From: Saprospiraceae bacterium
Lineage (GTDB): Bacteria; Bacteroidota; Bacteroidia; Chitinophagales; Saprospiraceae
Assembly: GCA_021604865.1 (NCBI GenBank)
Contig: BQJU01000003.1
Location: forward strand, 124,001 to 188,000
Direction: 5' to 3'
DNA: 64,000 nucleotides
Shown: piece by piece, positions 33,871-42,332 of the stretch
How positions within the stretch are numbered: the stretch's first letter is position 1
How the letters are laid out: the number at the start of each line of letters is the position of its first letter
Made by a program: the position numbers and the translations under genes
The notes under the pieces: model-generated
The model's input: only the letters and a program-made list of their open reading frames with translations
Told to the model about the DNA's origin: nothing
Databases searched by the model: none

Positions 33871-35001
33871 ATGAAAACACTTCTGAAGATGATTATTGGC
33901 CTTTTAATATTGGTCAATATGATGGCTTGTAAAAAAGACGATACTGACGTCATTCCGATTGAAACTGATGTTCAGGTCCAATTTGGTTTAGATGTCGTTC
34001 TGATGGAAAATGCAGAACCAAAGGAGATCTCAATCTCTTTTAGCAAAAAAGCAAAAAAAGATGGCTTGATCAAAGTAGCGGTAAACACTGATACGCCCAT
34101 GGCTTTCCACACAGAGCCCGCGGTAAGTAACGGTTTGTTGGAACTACCAATTACTAAAGGTGACCAATCGGCCTCTTTCACAATTACGCCTGTAAATAAC
34201 CAAATACAGGATGAAAACAGAACCATTATTTTTGAGCTTTCATCAGTCACCGAAGGATTTATTATTGGGACTAAAAAAAGTTTTACCCTGACCATTACAG
34301 ATGATGATAATAATGAATTGCCGGGTAGAGCAAAATCCTATGAAACTATCGGTGGTGGGTGGAGGAATAAAAAGACCTACCTATACGATGAGGCCGGAAG
34401 GATAGACAAAATACTCTGGGAAACGGAAACCCCGGGCCTGCGTACAGGAACGGACACCTATGAATATGGGCTCAATGGGCTGATAGAAAGAGTCAATACT
34501 GACCCTGACCACGATGAATATTTTATTCAGGAGAATGGAAAAATTGTACGCTCTGAGCGGTACAAAAACGGGATAAAGGTAGAATATAATGAATTTGACT
34601 ATGATGCGGCAGGAAATGTGGGGGCACAGGCTCAATATTTTCTGCAACCTTCCGGCGAATTTAATCATGCCTTTACCTATGTAAATCTGTATTATGCAAA
34701 TGGAAACATCCATAAGCAGTTAATTTACACCCCGTCAGGAGATCCAGAGGAAGAGGATCTACTAATCAGGATCAAAACCTATGATGGCTATTCTGATAAA
34801 CTAAATCCATTCCCCACCTTTGAAGTTATTCCAGGGATAAACGGTCAACCCAATTTACCGGGTATTTTCCGGGATCAAAATAATGGTATAGATTACGTGT
34901 ACCATTTTAGCTACGAATACAGATCCGATGGATTGCCAATCAGAAGAACGATTACAGGTAACGTTGGCTCACCTGAAGTGACCACTTACACGTATTATTG
35001 A
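33871..35001 (+). CDS. lipoprotein with Calx-beta-like and YD-repeat-like regions
   Basis: A 376-residue predicted lipoprotein: a hydrophobic leader ends in the lipobox 'NMMAC' (Cys about 20), followed by the polar 'KKDDTD' tether common in Bacteroidota. Residues about 30-150 form a Calx-beta-like sandwich closing with 'FTLTITDDD'. The rest ('KTYLYDEAGRIDKILWE', 'DTYEYGLNGLIERV', 'FDYDAAGNVGAQAQYF') resembles the YD/RHS-like beta repeats of Bacteroidota surface lipoproteins. It is probably displayed at the cell surface. Function unknown. A family B inverted repeat follows at 35063-35150. Confidence 0.75.
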   Translation: MKTLLKMIIGLLILVNMMACKKDDTDVIPIETDVQVQFGLDVVLMENAEPKEISISFSKKAKKDGLIKVAVNTDTPMAFHTEPAVSNGLLELPITKGDQSASFTITPVNNQIQDENRTIIFELSSVTEGFIIGTKKSFTLTITDDDNNELPGRAKSYETIGGGWRNKKTYLYDEAGRIDKILWETETPGLRTGTDTYEYGLNGLIERVNTDPDHDEYFIQENGKIVRSERYKNGIKVEYNEFDYDAAGNVGAQAQYFLQPSGEFNHAFTYVNLYYANGNIHKQLIYTPSGDPEEEDLLIRIKTYDGYSDKLNPFPTFEVIPGINGQPNLPGIFRDQNNGIDYVYHFSYEYRSDGLPIRRTITGNVGSPEVTTYTYY

Positions 35002-35062
35002 CCGGTTTGATTGTCGCCAATTTTGGTACACATTTCTTTGGAATCTAAGTTGAATGGAATAC

Positions 35063-35150
35063 GGTTCATCCCGAAGTTTTCGATAGTAATAGAGCCAAGA
35101 AAATTTTGCTGAAAGTCACCTCAAATTCGAAACAACTTCGGGATGAACTG
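35063..35150. repeat. dispersed inverted repeat, family B, copy 1
   Basis: GGTTCATCCCGAAGTT (35063-35078) is the reverse complement of AACTTCGGGATGAACT (35135-35150) apart from the last position, with 56 nt between the arms. It lies in the convergent gap between the lipoprotein and GAF genes. A compact version with the same ends and the same following TGTGTT occurs at 60111-60148, and a degenerate right arm at about 61033-61064. Confidence 0.7.
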
Positions 35151-35170
35151 TGTTTAACCTATTTCTAAAT

Positions 35171-37540
35171 CTAAGCCACCGTCACCCTCAACGCTTTTAG
35201 CCCTTCAACACCCTGCATTTTACTAAGTTCGAAATCTTCAATTTCCGGCAGTATTTCTTCGGTTCGAACCAGGTATTGCAAATAATCCATATACTCCTCT
35301 CGATCCTCATGATGCAAATAAACAATAGCAATTTTACCAGCCACCGTAAGCCTTTCGTCAGTATTCAGAATATAAGCTTTGTCAATGCGCTTTTTCAATA
35401 TTTCATAGCGGACATTATAGGCTCCATCTACATCAAAAAGCTTTTCATCCATACGGAAACATATATCCAGCGGGTCACTGTACACAAAAATTAGCTGAGC
35501 CGTAGTAAGCGGAACCAACAATTCATCCTGAAGTCCGGCTACCAACCGGGTAATCTTGCACATGTGTTTTAACTGCCAAAGTCGAAACTCACGCAAATGA
35601 TTGATGGTAAACTGCTTTTCTTTTAGTATTGATTGGCCCAGGTAGATATTGTATTCGACACCATCGGTTTTATATTTCTCAAAATAATGGGGCAAAAATG
35701 CTTGCATTTCTTCATCTTCATCCTGCAACAAACGGGCAATGCTGTCATTTATCAAAGACACACTTTCTTCAAAAGCTTTTCTTTCCCAATAAATAACGCC
35801 CAAATTGGCATCCAATTTCTTAAAATAAGCTTCAATCAAATGCCCCGCCTCTTTTGGAAAATTGATCGCTAGTTCCTGCAAATAGGGATGAATGTCATCT
35901 CTAAGCAGATTCAATACCTGGGTTTCATCATTAGGACTAAAACTGGTTTCCAATTTCTCAATCAGGCTGCACACATTTTCGGCCATGAAGTCAATCAGGT
36001 TGGATTTGATTTTTGTCGACAATTGTTCCAGCAACTGAGCCACCCGCTCCAGGTTAAGATTCAGGTCGGACAGGATAGATTCATTGCGATGGGTGGAAGA
36101 CCCCACAATATCTGCCTGCCCATATAAGGGATACACCTTTTCCAGCCTGATAGGCTCTATACTCACGGCATGTCCTGATTCTGACCTTTCCTGGAAAAGA
36201 ATATTCATAGCCACCTCTCTGAATTTCCATTGCACACTAGGATGGATATTCGTGAAGTGTTTTTGCGTAATCAGCCGGATTCTATTGGCTAAATGTTCCC
36301 TCTTTCGTTCCATACCTACGGAGAGTATAGAGAGTAATTCCCGCAATTTGGTAAGCTGCCCATGAGTAAAAGCATCGGGTTCATTGCTACCGATCTCCAA
36401 GATGACTTGTGCTGCTTCACCATCCATTTGCAAAACGGGTACCAGCATCAAACTCCGGATGCCTTGTTTTAACAAATCTTCTTCAATAGGTCCTTTTCTG
36501 GGAAGTTGCTTCAAATCTGCAATCATATAGGGCAGCAAAGACTCGAGTGGCTGATGATAAATGGAATTGCTCAGCTGTTCTGGTGGATATGGCTTTCTGG
36601 ACAATCCGGGCACCATCCGAATCAAATTGGTCATTTGTCGCCATTCTTGATTTGGCGTCTGAAAACCTACCTCCACCTCTGCCCGGCGAAAAAGAGATCT
36701 AATTTGCTGCTGTAAAAAATTAAATTCTTCTTCTATGCGCATTTTTTCCTTTCCCAGCAGCTTATTTTTTATTCTGGATACGATCTCTTGGTCGGTAATA
36801 TCGGTAAGGTACATAAACAATAACCCCTGAAATTCAAACCGATCAGGAGGGAAAATCTTGATCCAGGCTTCGCTATCAAACGGTCTTTTCAACAAATCCC
36901 GGATTTTTCCCATATCCAGCTTGAGCAATGGTTTTATAGGTATGACCTTTACAAAATCCGTAATGGGATTGAATTTATAGTGTGTTTCCAATCCGTTGGT
37001 CTTATTTATCAGGGTCAGTCCTTCGGGGAAGGTATGTTCTAGCTGTTGGCCGTACAGTTGATTTAAGATGATATTAGTGACATTAGTTATCATTCTTTCA
37101 AGCACTTCGTTTTCTGTCAGGTGCATGCTAATAGCATATTCGCCCGATTCGAAAATTTTCAAAAATTCCGGTGTAGCATGCAGCAGCTCATTAGTAAATG
37201 GACTAACAGCATACCCTAATTTTCTGCCTGGCATAATAGGCGTAAAAAAACCCGAAAGTATCAATGAAAGTATTTCCGGTTGTTGTTTGACGGCCGCATT
37301 CACCTTATCCTCCTTCAGGAAATCCGGTTGTTCCTCTAATTTTTGCAAAACAGCATCAATGAATAGCATTTCGAAGGTGTTGGCGGTCTTTTTCAGCACC
37401 TTCAGGTATTCAACAATAGGAAGTAAACTCAGACTGGTTTTGTAAGGAAAGGCAATCGTTCTTTTTTTTTCCAACCTGGCCAAATCGGAAAAATCCTTGA
37501 ATTCAAAATCAAGTGTCTCTGTTTTCTGTTTAGCGTCCAT
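35171..37540 (-). CDS. large cytoplasmic protein with central GAF-like domain, function unknown
   Basis: A 789-residue soluble protein without signal peptide or membrane helices. Residues about 290-460 have the character of a GAF-type sensory domain ('GIRSLMLVPVLQMDGEAAQVILEIGSNEPDAF' followed by 'QLTKLRELLSILSVGMERKREHL'). The flanking regions are predominantly helical and lack kinase, cyclase or DNA-binding motifs, so no output domain is visible. The C-terminal part ends with 'DEREEYMDYL'-like acidic helices. Members of this kind appear to be restricted to Bacteroidota, to my knowledge; that would need a search. It is separated from the SLC12 operon by the oppositely oriented lipoprotein gene. 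Confidence 0.7.
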   Translation of the reverse strand: MDAKQKTETLDFEFKDFSDLARLEKKRTIAFPYKTSLSLLPIVEYLKVLKKTANTFEMLFIDAVLQKLEEQPDFLKEDKVNAAVKQQPEILSLILSGFFTPIMPGRKLGYAVSPFTNELLHATPEFLKIFESGEYAISMHLTENEVLERMITNVTNIILNQLYGQQLEHTFPEGLTLINKTNGLETHYKFNPITDFVKVIPIKPLLKLDMGKIRDLLKRPFDSEAWIKIFPPDRFEFQGLLFMYLTDITDQEIVSRIKNKLLGKEKMRIEEEFNFLQQQIRSLFRRAEVEVGFQTPNQEWRQMTNLIRMVPGLSRKPYPPEQLSNSIYHQPLESLLPYMIADLKQLPRKGPIEEDLLKQGIRSLMLVPVLQMDGEAAQVILEIGSNEPDAFTHGQLTKLRELLSILSVGMERKREHLANRIRLITQKHFTNIHPSVQWKFREVAMNILFQERSESGHAVSIEPIRLEKVYPLYGQADIVGSSTHRNESILSDLNLNLERVAQLLEQLSTKIKSNLIDFMAENVCSLIEKLETSFSPNDETQVLNLLRDDIHPYLQELAINFPKEAGHLIEAYFKKLDANLGVIYWERKAFEESVSLINDSIARLLQDEDEEMQAFLPHYFEKYKTDGVEYNIYLGQSILKEKQFTINHLREFRLWQLKHMCKITRLVAGLQDELLVPLTTAQLIFVYSDPLDICFRMDEKLFDVDGAYNVRYEILKKRIDKAYILNTDERLTVAGKIAIVYLHHEDREEYMDYLQYLVRTEEILPEIEDFELSKMQGVEGLKALRVTVA

Positions 37541-37683
37541 AGGTGTTTCTATTTTGAAGGTGAAGTTGTTAAAGCCTTCCGGTGTAGGTAAGCAAGAAGA
37601 ACTTTAACAAGTCCGGTAATTTCCTCTCTTTAAGGTAACAAGTTAAAGTGGATAAATTCTAATTTAGACCAAAACAATTTGTC

Positions 37684-38139
37684 ATGAGAATAGCTGTAGG
37701 TAGTGATATGAATACACCGATTACGCAAAAAGTAGTGGAGATCTTAAGGGAAATGGAGCATCATGTAAGTGTTTTTGGTGCCCTGAAAGAAACACCGGCC
37801 ATGTGGTCAAAAGTAGCCCTGGAAGTAGCTGAGCTGGTTGCAAAAGAGGAGATGGATCAGGCTGTTTTGTTTTGCTGGACGGGTACGGGCATCAGTCTGG
37901 CAGCCAATAAAGTGCCGGGTATCCGGGCGGCCCTTTGCGCTGACGCGGAAACGGCTAAAGGAGCACGCATGTGGAACGATGCCAATATCCTGGCCATGAG
38001 CTTACGGACCGTCTCAGAGGCAGTAGCCAAAGAGATTCTCGAAGCCTGGTTTGCTGCCGAACCAAGCCCGGACCAGGAAGATGTTGCCTGTTTGGAATTT
38101 TTACGAGAAGCCGAAAAAAAATATCGTAGCCTTGAGTAA
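37684..38139 (+). CDS. RpiB/LacAB-family sugar-phosphate isomerase
   Basis: A 151-residue protein of the RpiB/LacA/LacB family, which isomerises ribose 5-phosphate or galactose 6-phosphate. The N-terminal 'MRIAVGSDMNTPITQKVVEIL', the active-site loop 'AVLFCWTGTGISLAANKVPGIRAALC' and 'ARMWNDANILAMSLRTVS' are typical. In RpiB the catalytic Cys lies in 'CGTGIG'; here it reads 'CWTGTGIS', with Cys shifted slightly. The conserved 'DHAG' near the start is replaced by 'DMNT', so the substrate may differ from classical RpiB. It is divergent from the GAF gene. Confidence 0.85.
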   Translation: MRIAVGSDMNTPITQKVVEILREMEHHVSVFGALKETPAMWSKVALEVAELVAKEEMDQAVLFCWTGTGISLAANKVPGIRAALCADAETAKGARMWNDANILAMSLRTVSEAVAKEILEAWFAAEPSPDQEDVACLEFLREAEKKYRSLE

Positions 38140-38222
38140 TAAAATAAATCCTGAAGCAGAAAGATGACTACTTGCAAAGAGGTTTCTTATTTTTGGCCCT
38201 GCATTTTCAAGATGCATTTTCC

Positions 38223-38245
38223 TTGACAATTCATGTGATTGTCAA
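38223..38245. promoter_or_regulatory. 8-bp inverted repeat, possible operator
   Basis: TTGACAAT (38223-38230) and ATTGTCAA (38238-38245) form a perfect dyad with a 7-bp spacer, 22 bp before the start of the 55-residue membrane protein gene. The size and symmetry suit a dimeric helix-turn-helix regulator, for example of the CRP/FNR type, but a short hairpin is also possible. Confidence 0.4.
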
Positions 38246-38267
38246 AGAACTATAATACAACGAAAGC

Positions 38268-38435
38268 ATGGGATACAAAAGCCGCAAGAGACATATTCAG
38301 AGCCGTCGGGAAAAATACAAAAAATCAACTCGTAATATAAAGGTCTTTTTCCTCTTCCTGACGATTGCTATCGCCGTTTGGGTGATCAAAAACCGCCATG
38401 AGTATTGGGGCTGGCTGAAGACTCAGTTTTATTAA
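38268..38435 (+). CDS. 55-residue single-pass membrane protein
   Basis: A small reading frame from ATG 38268 to TAA 38433-38435. The first 24 residues are strongly basic ('MGYKSRKRHIQSRREKYKKS'), then a single hydrophobic helix follows ('VFFLFLTIAIAVWVI', about 26-40) and a short aromatic tail ('HEYWGWLKTQFY'). The positive-inside pattern predicts a cytoplasmic N-terminus. No family is recognised. The amphiphilic layout, the adjacent dyad at 38223-38245 and the absence of another gene in the 540-bp interval support a real small protein. Function unknown. Confidence 0.6.
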   Translation: MGYKSRKRHIQSRREKYKKSTRNIKVFFLFLTIAIAVWVIKNRHEYWGWLKTQFY

Positions 38436-38680
38436 CGTTGTTGCGCAGGGGCAGGGCGGTAAAAAAGAACCGTTTTAACTGCGTCATGTCCCCTGCGAAA
38501 CAATGCTAATTCACCCTGCCAGTAGTAGCCCTTTGGCATGGCTACTCCCGGCAAGGGTTGAAGGAATCGGCATGTTATTTTTTCTTATTAGGGAGCTCCC
38601 TTTTTGAAGGTTACGCAGCTTAAAGAGTAGGTAAGATGGAGAAAGGTTGGTTAAATATTATAAAATTATCGAAATCCACT

Positions 38681-39928
38681 TCACTTGGCCAGTTTGATAA
38701 CCCGAACCGTTTCAATTTTGGTATTACTGACCAATTCTAACACAAATTTATAACCCTCCAGTTCGATTTCGGCCCCTTGTTCAGGGATGGTCTCGATAGT
38801 CATGACCAAATAACCTGATAGGGTTTGGTAATCTCCTTCCGGGAAAAAGAGGTTGGGATATTTTTCATTGAGGTAAGTAATTTCCAGGCGTCCGGAAAAA
38901 AGAAATTCGGTGTCAGAGATTTCTCTTTCTACATATTCTTCCTGATCGTATTCGTCTTCAATTTCTCCAAATATTTCCTCCAGAATATCCTCCAGGGTAA
39001 TGATCCCTGAAACCCCACCAAATTCGTCGACCACACAAGCAATACTTCCTTTGGATTTTATAAATTTATTCATCAGGTCGGTTACATACATCACCTCCGG
39101 AACAAAGGGGATGTTCAGCACCAAACCACTGATGTCTTTCGGTTGACTAAGCAACTGCTGATGGTGTATATAACCCAAGACATTATCGATATCGCCCTGG
39201 GTAATGATAATCCTTGACAATTTTGTTTCTTCAAACAATTTAATCAGTTCTTCAACACTAGCACTCACGTCAATATTTTCAATTTCCGTTCGTGGCACCA
39301 TACAGTCTCGGATACGTACCTCTTTAAGGTTCAGGGCTTTCCCAAATAACTCCTTATCAATTTCTTCTTCGCTGTGTGTGGTAGAGTCATTGATAAAATT
39401 CTCCAGGTCCAGTCGGGTAAATACCGTTTCTACTTCTTCCGCCTGGGTTTTAAAGACTAATCTCAACAATAAATTAGAGACCTTGGTCATCAACCAAGCC
39501 GGAATGGTTAGAAGAAACTGTAAAAGCCTCAGAGGATAGGCCAACATATAAAGCACATTATTAGCGTAAAGCCGAAAAAGGGTTTTTGGAAGAAATTCTC
39601 CAAAAATCAAGACCACAACCGTCAGGAAAATAGTATTGATCAGCAAAAGAATAAATTGGCTGGAAATACCTAACGTAGTGGAAAAAAAGATATCCAGCGG
39701 ATGTTTGGTAAGAGTAGTAAATACGACTAAGGCAATATTATTACCTACCAGCATAGTTCCCAGAAAATGGGCAGGCTGTTCATAAAAACCGGCGATAACA
39801 TTGCCACGGGTTGCGCCTTTTTTCTTCTTTAACTCAATGCGCAATTTATTGGCCGAAACAAAAGCTATCTCGGAACCCGAAAATAAGGCAGATAGTATCA
39901 ATGAAAAAATAATCCAGGCTAGGAGCAT
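38681..39928 (-). CDS. CNNM/CorC (hemolysin-like) transporter, possibly GldE-related
   Basis: A 415-residue membrane protein with the three CNNM/CorC modules in order. First comes a DUF21 transmembrane region (about 1-140; 'ALFSGSEIAFVSANKLRIELKKKKG'). Next is a pair of CBS domains (about 195-320; 'VRIRDCMVPRTEIENIDV', 'GSIACVVDEFGGVSGIITLEDILEEIFGEIEDE'). The CorC_HlyC domain follows (about 335-415). The family exports Mg2+ or other cations; the gliding protein GldE belongs to it too, and sequence alone does not separate them. It begins 4 nt after lptC, so the two are co-transcribed. Confidence 0.88.
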   Translation of the reverse strand: MLLAWIIFSLILSALFSGSEIAFVSANKLRIELKKKKGATRGNVIAGFYEQPAHFLGTMLVGNNIALVVFTTLTKHPLDIFFSTTLGISSQFILLLINTIFLTVVVLIFGEFLPKTLFRLYANNVLYMLAYPLRLLQFLLTIPAWLMTKVSNLLLRLVFKTQAEEVETVFTRLDLENFINDSTTHSEEEIDKELFGKALNLKEVRIRDCMVPRTEIENIDVSASVEELIKLFEETKLSRIIITQGDIDNVLGYIHHQQLLSQPKDISGLVLNIPFVPEVMYVTDLMNKFIKSKGSIACVVDEFGGVSGIITLEDILEEIFGEIEDEYDQEEYVEREISDTEFLFSGRLEITYLNEKYPNLFFPEGDYQTLSGYLVMTIETIPEQGAEIELEGYKFVLELVSNTKIETVRVIKLAK

Positions 39929-39932
39929 TGCC

Positions 39933-40544
39933 TTAATTTTGTGGTTTATTGGTTGGGGATGATTCCGGCTTTTTCACAGGTTTTTCTTCCAGCGGATCTA
40001 CCGCAATCTGCCCCTCTACCGCGTTGATTTTTGCATTAGTGAAATCCTGATTGGCTTCGAAGCCATGACCGTAAATAATTTCATCAGGGCGGGTTATTAC
40101 GACAAATTTTTGTGTATAAACCCTTTGCTGTTGCTCATCCCAGATCAATTCCTCCGTATCTAATTGTTCATTTTTTTCACTTTTCCAAACCACACTATCC
40201 TGGACAATTACTTGGTTTTTCCGCTCAAAGCGTACAGCATATTTTGCGGTTAAGGTACTGGAAATTTTCCCATTAGGGTCAAAAAACACCACTTTAACGC
40301 CATCTGTAAATTCCTGCTTAGGTTCTGCTTTGTCTAGATGGTTGAGCATAACCGGGCCCTGAATTTGTACTTTCAACTTGGCAGAATCACTGTAAAGAAT
40401 CTGCACATTCTCTGCTCGTTCAATATTTGTTTGCATGAGATCGTTGAGGGCCTCAATATCCGCAGGGTCATTTACACAAGCTGTTAACCCAAGGCTAATC
40501 AAAAAACTCATATAAATTCCCAGACGTATCACTGATATCTTCAC
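39933..40544 (-). CDS. lptC: LPS export protein LptC
   Basis: A 203-residue protein starting at a GTG. An N-terminal hydrophobic segment ends in 'LTAC', a lipobox-like sequence, although LptC is usually a bitopic membrane protein. The body has the LptC/OstA beta-jellyroll pattern: 'YSDSAKLKVQIQGP', 'FFDPNGKISSTLTAKYAVRFE', 'LDTEELIWDEQQQRVYTQKFVVI' and 'IYGHGFEANQDF'. It bridges the LptBFG transporter to the periplasmic lipopolysaccharide path. The C-terminal tail is rich in Pro, Glu and Lys. Neighbours are a TPR gene upstream (122 bp) and CNNM/CorC downstream (4 nt), an arrangement familiar in Bacteroidota. Confidence 0.88.
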   Translation of the reverse strand: MKISVIRLGIYMSFLISLGLTACVNDPADIEALNDLMQTNIERAENVQILYSDSAKLKVQIQGPVMLNHLDKAEPKQEFTDGVKVVFFDPNGKISSTLTAKYAVRFERKNQVIVQDSVVWKSEKNEQLDTEELIWDEQQQRVYTQKFVVITRPDEIIYGHGFEANQDFTNAKINAVEGQIAVDPLEEKPVKKPESSPTNKPQN

Positions 40545-40666
40545 TTTTATTGTTTTTTAATCCAATCCTACAAGTTTAATAAAAAATTAGACGTCTTGCA
40601 TCAATATTCTATTCCTAGCAGCCAGATTCTATACAATCTTCCTTTTTCCATGGTTTTAAAACCCAA

Positions 40667-42157
40667 TTATTGTTGATTTCTCAACCTTGCCAACCCGGCC
40701 TTAGCCTGCTGATGTAAGCCCGTTCGATATTCGTCAGGGCGGATATTGAGGCAGTTTTCATAATATTGCCGAGCCTGTTCTTCATCACCTGTTGTTTCAT
40801 AAATTTTGCCAATTTGTAAGGCGGCATTGCAAGCAAAAAAGTAAGTTTCATCCTTCCCCTCCCGAATCGTTTGTTCATAATATTGGATCGCTTCGGGATA
40901 ACGTTTTAATCCGTGCAAAATACGCCCCAGGCGATAGGTATATTCCAGTTGATCTCTTTTTTTATTGAAGGTATTTACCGAGGTGCTACTCAATAAATCA
41001 TAGGCCCGCTGGAAATATGCCCCATCAAATAAAAGTCTGGCTTTTACCAGCGCAATTGGTGGCACATGGGATTCCTCAGCTTCTTTTAGTGCATTTTTGT
41101 CTCCCCCTGCGACTGCAAATCCGTTTTTCAGACAAGCCTGCATATATTTATTGTAAGCCGTTACATTTCCTTTTATCAGTGCTGCCCAGGCCAATTTCTG
41201 ATAAGCCTCCTTAATAAAATGCCGCCCTTTGAAACGCTCTAGATAACGCTCGAAATGTGGGGCTGCGTCCTGATCAAGACGCCTCAACTTGCTCAAACCA
41301 AGCATATAATCAAGGTAGGGGAAAACAAAAAAGTCCTTTGACTTGGGACGGTTTTGCAGCAATTCAACAGCTTTATCATTGCGCCCTGTACGCATGGCAA
41401 TATTGGCCACCACAAAACAGTGTAAAGGATTTTCCCTGGGTTTAAATCGCGCAGACTGAATACTCATCCAGGCTTCTTCAGGGGCATCATCAAGGTGCAG
41501 AAGTATAAAAGCATACAAAACCCTGGTTTCAGCTTCAAAAATAAATTCACTGGATTCAGCTTTGGCCAATACGGTTTCAATTTCCCGCCTTCCCTGATCG
41601 ATGGTACCATTCAGGCTACTGACCAGTTTAACGCCCCAGAGGTAACTTTCGGGAATAGTGCCCACTGCAGCGTGCAGAATACCCAAATCTTTGAGATTGG
41701 GAAGAAAATCGGGAAACTTACGCTGATTTTTCTCCAGGAGTTTGAACGCTTTATTGACCGATAAAAAAGCATTAAAATACTCCTCATAACGGATGCGCAA
41801 CAAAGCCCAATGCAACCGGATGTCCGCCTGAATAAAAAGATAGTATGGGGATTCACTATCGCCTTTACGGATTTGAGACAAATGCTCTTCTTCCCGATCT
41901 TTTAGCCGTTCATAAACGTCTTCGTCTTCCTGAATGTAAATAGTGAAAAAATCGAGATAATTTTCGAGATGGTATACCACCAGGTTATTGGGGTCTTCCT
42001 GGCGTAACTGACTCAGCTGCTGGCGAGCTTTATCAAAGCGCAGACTTAGAATTTGTTCGTAAGTAGCGCAGGCAAGAGGAGTGTAGGTGAAGTGCCCTGC
42101 TGCCAAAACCGGCCCAGCCAACAAAAGACAAAGGAGGCAATATTGTAGTTTTCTCAT
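40667..42157 (-). CDS. secreted TPR-repeat protein
   Basis: A 496-residue protein. I start it at the ATG at 42157 ('MRKLQYCLLCLLLAGPVLAAG'), which gives a clean signal peptide. The 16 codons upstream would overlap the family A stem-loop at 42175-42212 and are therefore unlikely to be coding. The rest is alpha-helical with TPR units that are clearest at the end ('RLGRILHGLKRYPEAIQYYEQTIREG', 'LQIGKIYETTGDEEQARQYYENCLNI'). It is probably a periplasmic or outer-membrane scaffold. Its place upstream of lptC may indicate an envelope role, by inference. Confidence 0.82.
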   Translation of the reverse strand: MRKLQYCLLCLLLAGPVLAAGHFTYTPLACATYEQILSLRFDKARQQLSQLRQEDPNNLVVYHLENYLDFFTIYIQEDEDVYERLKDREEEHLSQIRKGDSESPYYLFIQADIRLHWALLRIRYEEYFNAFLSVNKAFKLLEKNQRKFPDFLPNLKDLGILHAAVGTIPESYLWGVKLVSSLNGTIDQGRREIETVLAKAESSEFIFEAETRVLYAFILLHLDDAPEEAWMSIQSARFKPRENPLHCFVVANIAMRTGRNDKAVELLQNRPKSKDFFVFPYLDYMLGLSKLRRLDQDAAPHFERYLERFKGRHFIKEAYQKLAWAALIKGNVTAYNKYMQACLKNGFAVAGGDKNALKEAEESHVPPIALVKARLLFDGAYFQRAYDLLSSTSVNTFNKKRDQLEYTYRLGRILHGLKRYPEAIQYYEQTIREGKDETYFFACNAALQIGKIYETTGDEEQARQYYENCLNIRPDEYRTGLHQQAKAGLARLRNQQ

Positions 42158-42174
42158 GGGATAACATTTGTAAA

Positions 42175-42212
42175 AGCTTGTTTGGAGGCAGGCTTTGGCT
42201 TCCAAACAAGCT
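42175..42212. repeat. dispersed stem-loop, family A, copy 3
   Basis: AGCTTGTTTGGAGGC (from 42175) pairs with the arm ending TTCCAAACAAGCT (42200-42212). The loop 'AGGCTTTGGC' corresponds to that of copies 1 and 2. It lies 18 bp upstream of the TPR gene's start. Confidence 0.7.
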
Positions 42213-42291
42213 CAACGACCAATTGCATGGTCAATTTATTTCTAATGCAACCCGAATCCCTGATGTTTTGTTGTCATGCAGTCTGAATCAA

Positions 42292-42332
42292 CAAAAAAAA
42301 AGCCCCGGTAATGTGCCGAGGCTTTTTTATTT
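42292..42332 (-). terminator. Rho-independent terminator after the zinc-ribbon gene
   Basis: AGCCCCGG (42301-42308) pairs with CCGAGGCT (42316-42323) with one mismatch and a 7-nt loop. On the minus strand it is followed by a run of nine T (42292-42300 in plus coordinates), directly after the stop codon of the zinc-ribbon gene. The plus strand also has a T-run, so it could act in both directions. Confidence 0.88.

Noticed and set aside
35262-35275. GGTTCGAACC-like T-arm sequence suggesting a tRNA
   Set aside because: It is inside the GAF-protein reading frame and no cloverleaf or acceptor stem can be formed around it.
38223-38256. TTGACA...TATAAT resembling a sigma70 promoter
   Set aside because: The spacing is 22 nt and Bacteroidota use a different consensus; the dyad reading is preferred.
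42158-42205. Upstream extension of the TPR gene
   Set aside because: It overlaps the family A stem-loop and would hide the signal peptide that starts at 42157.
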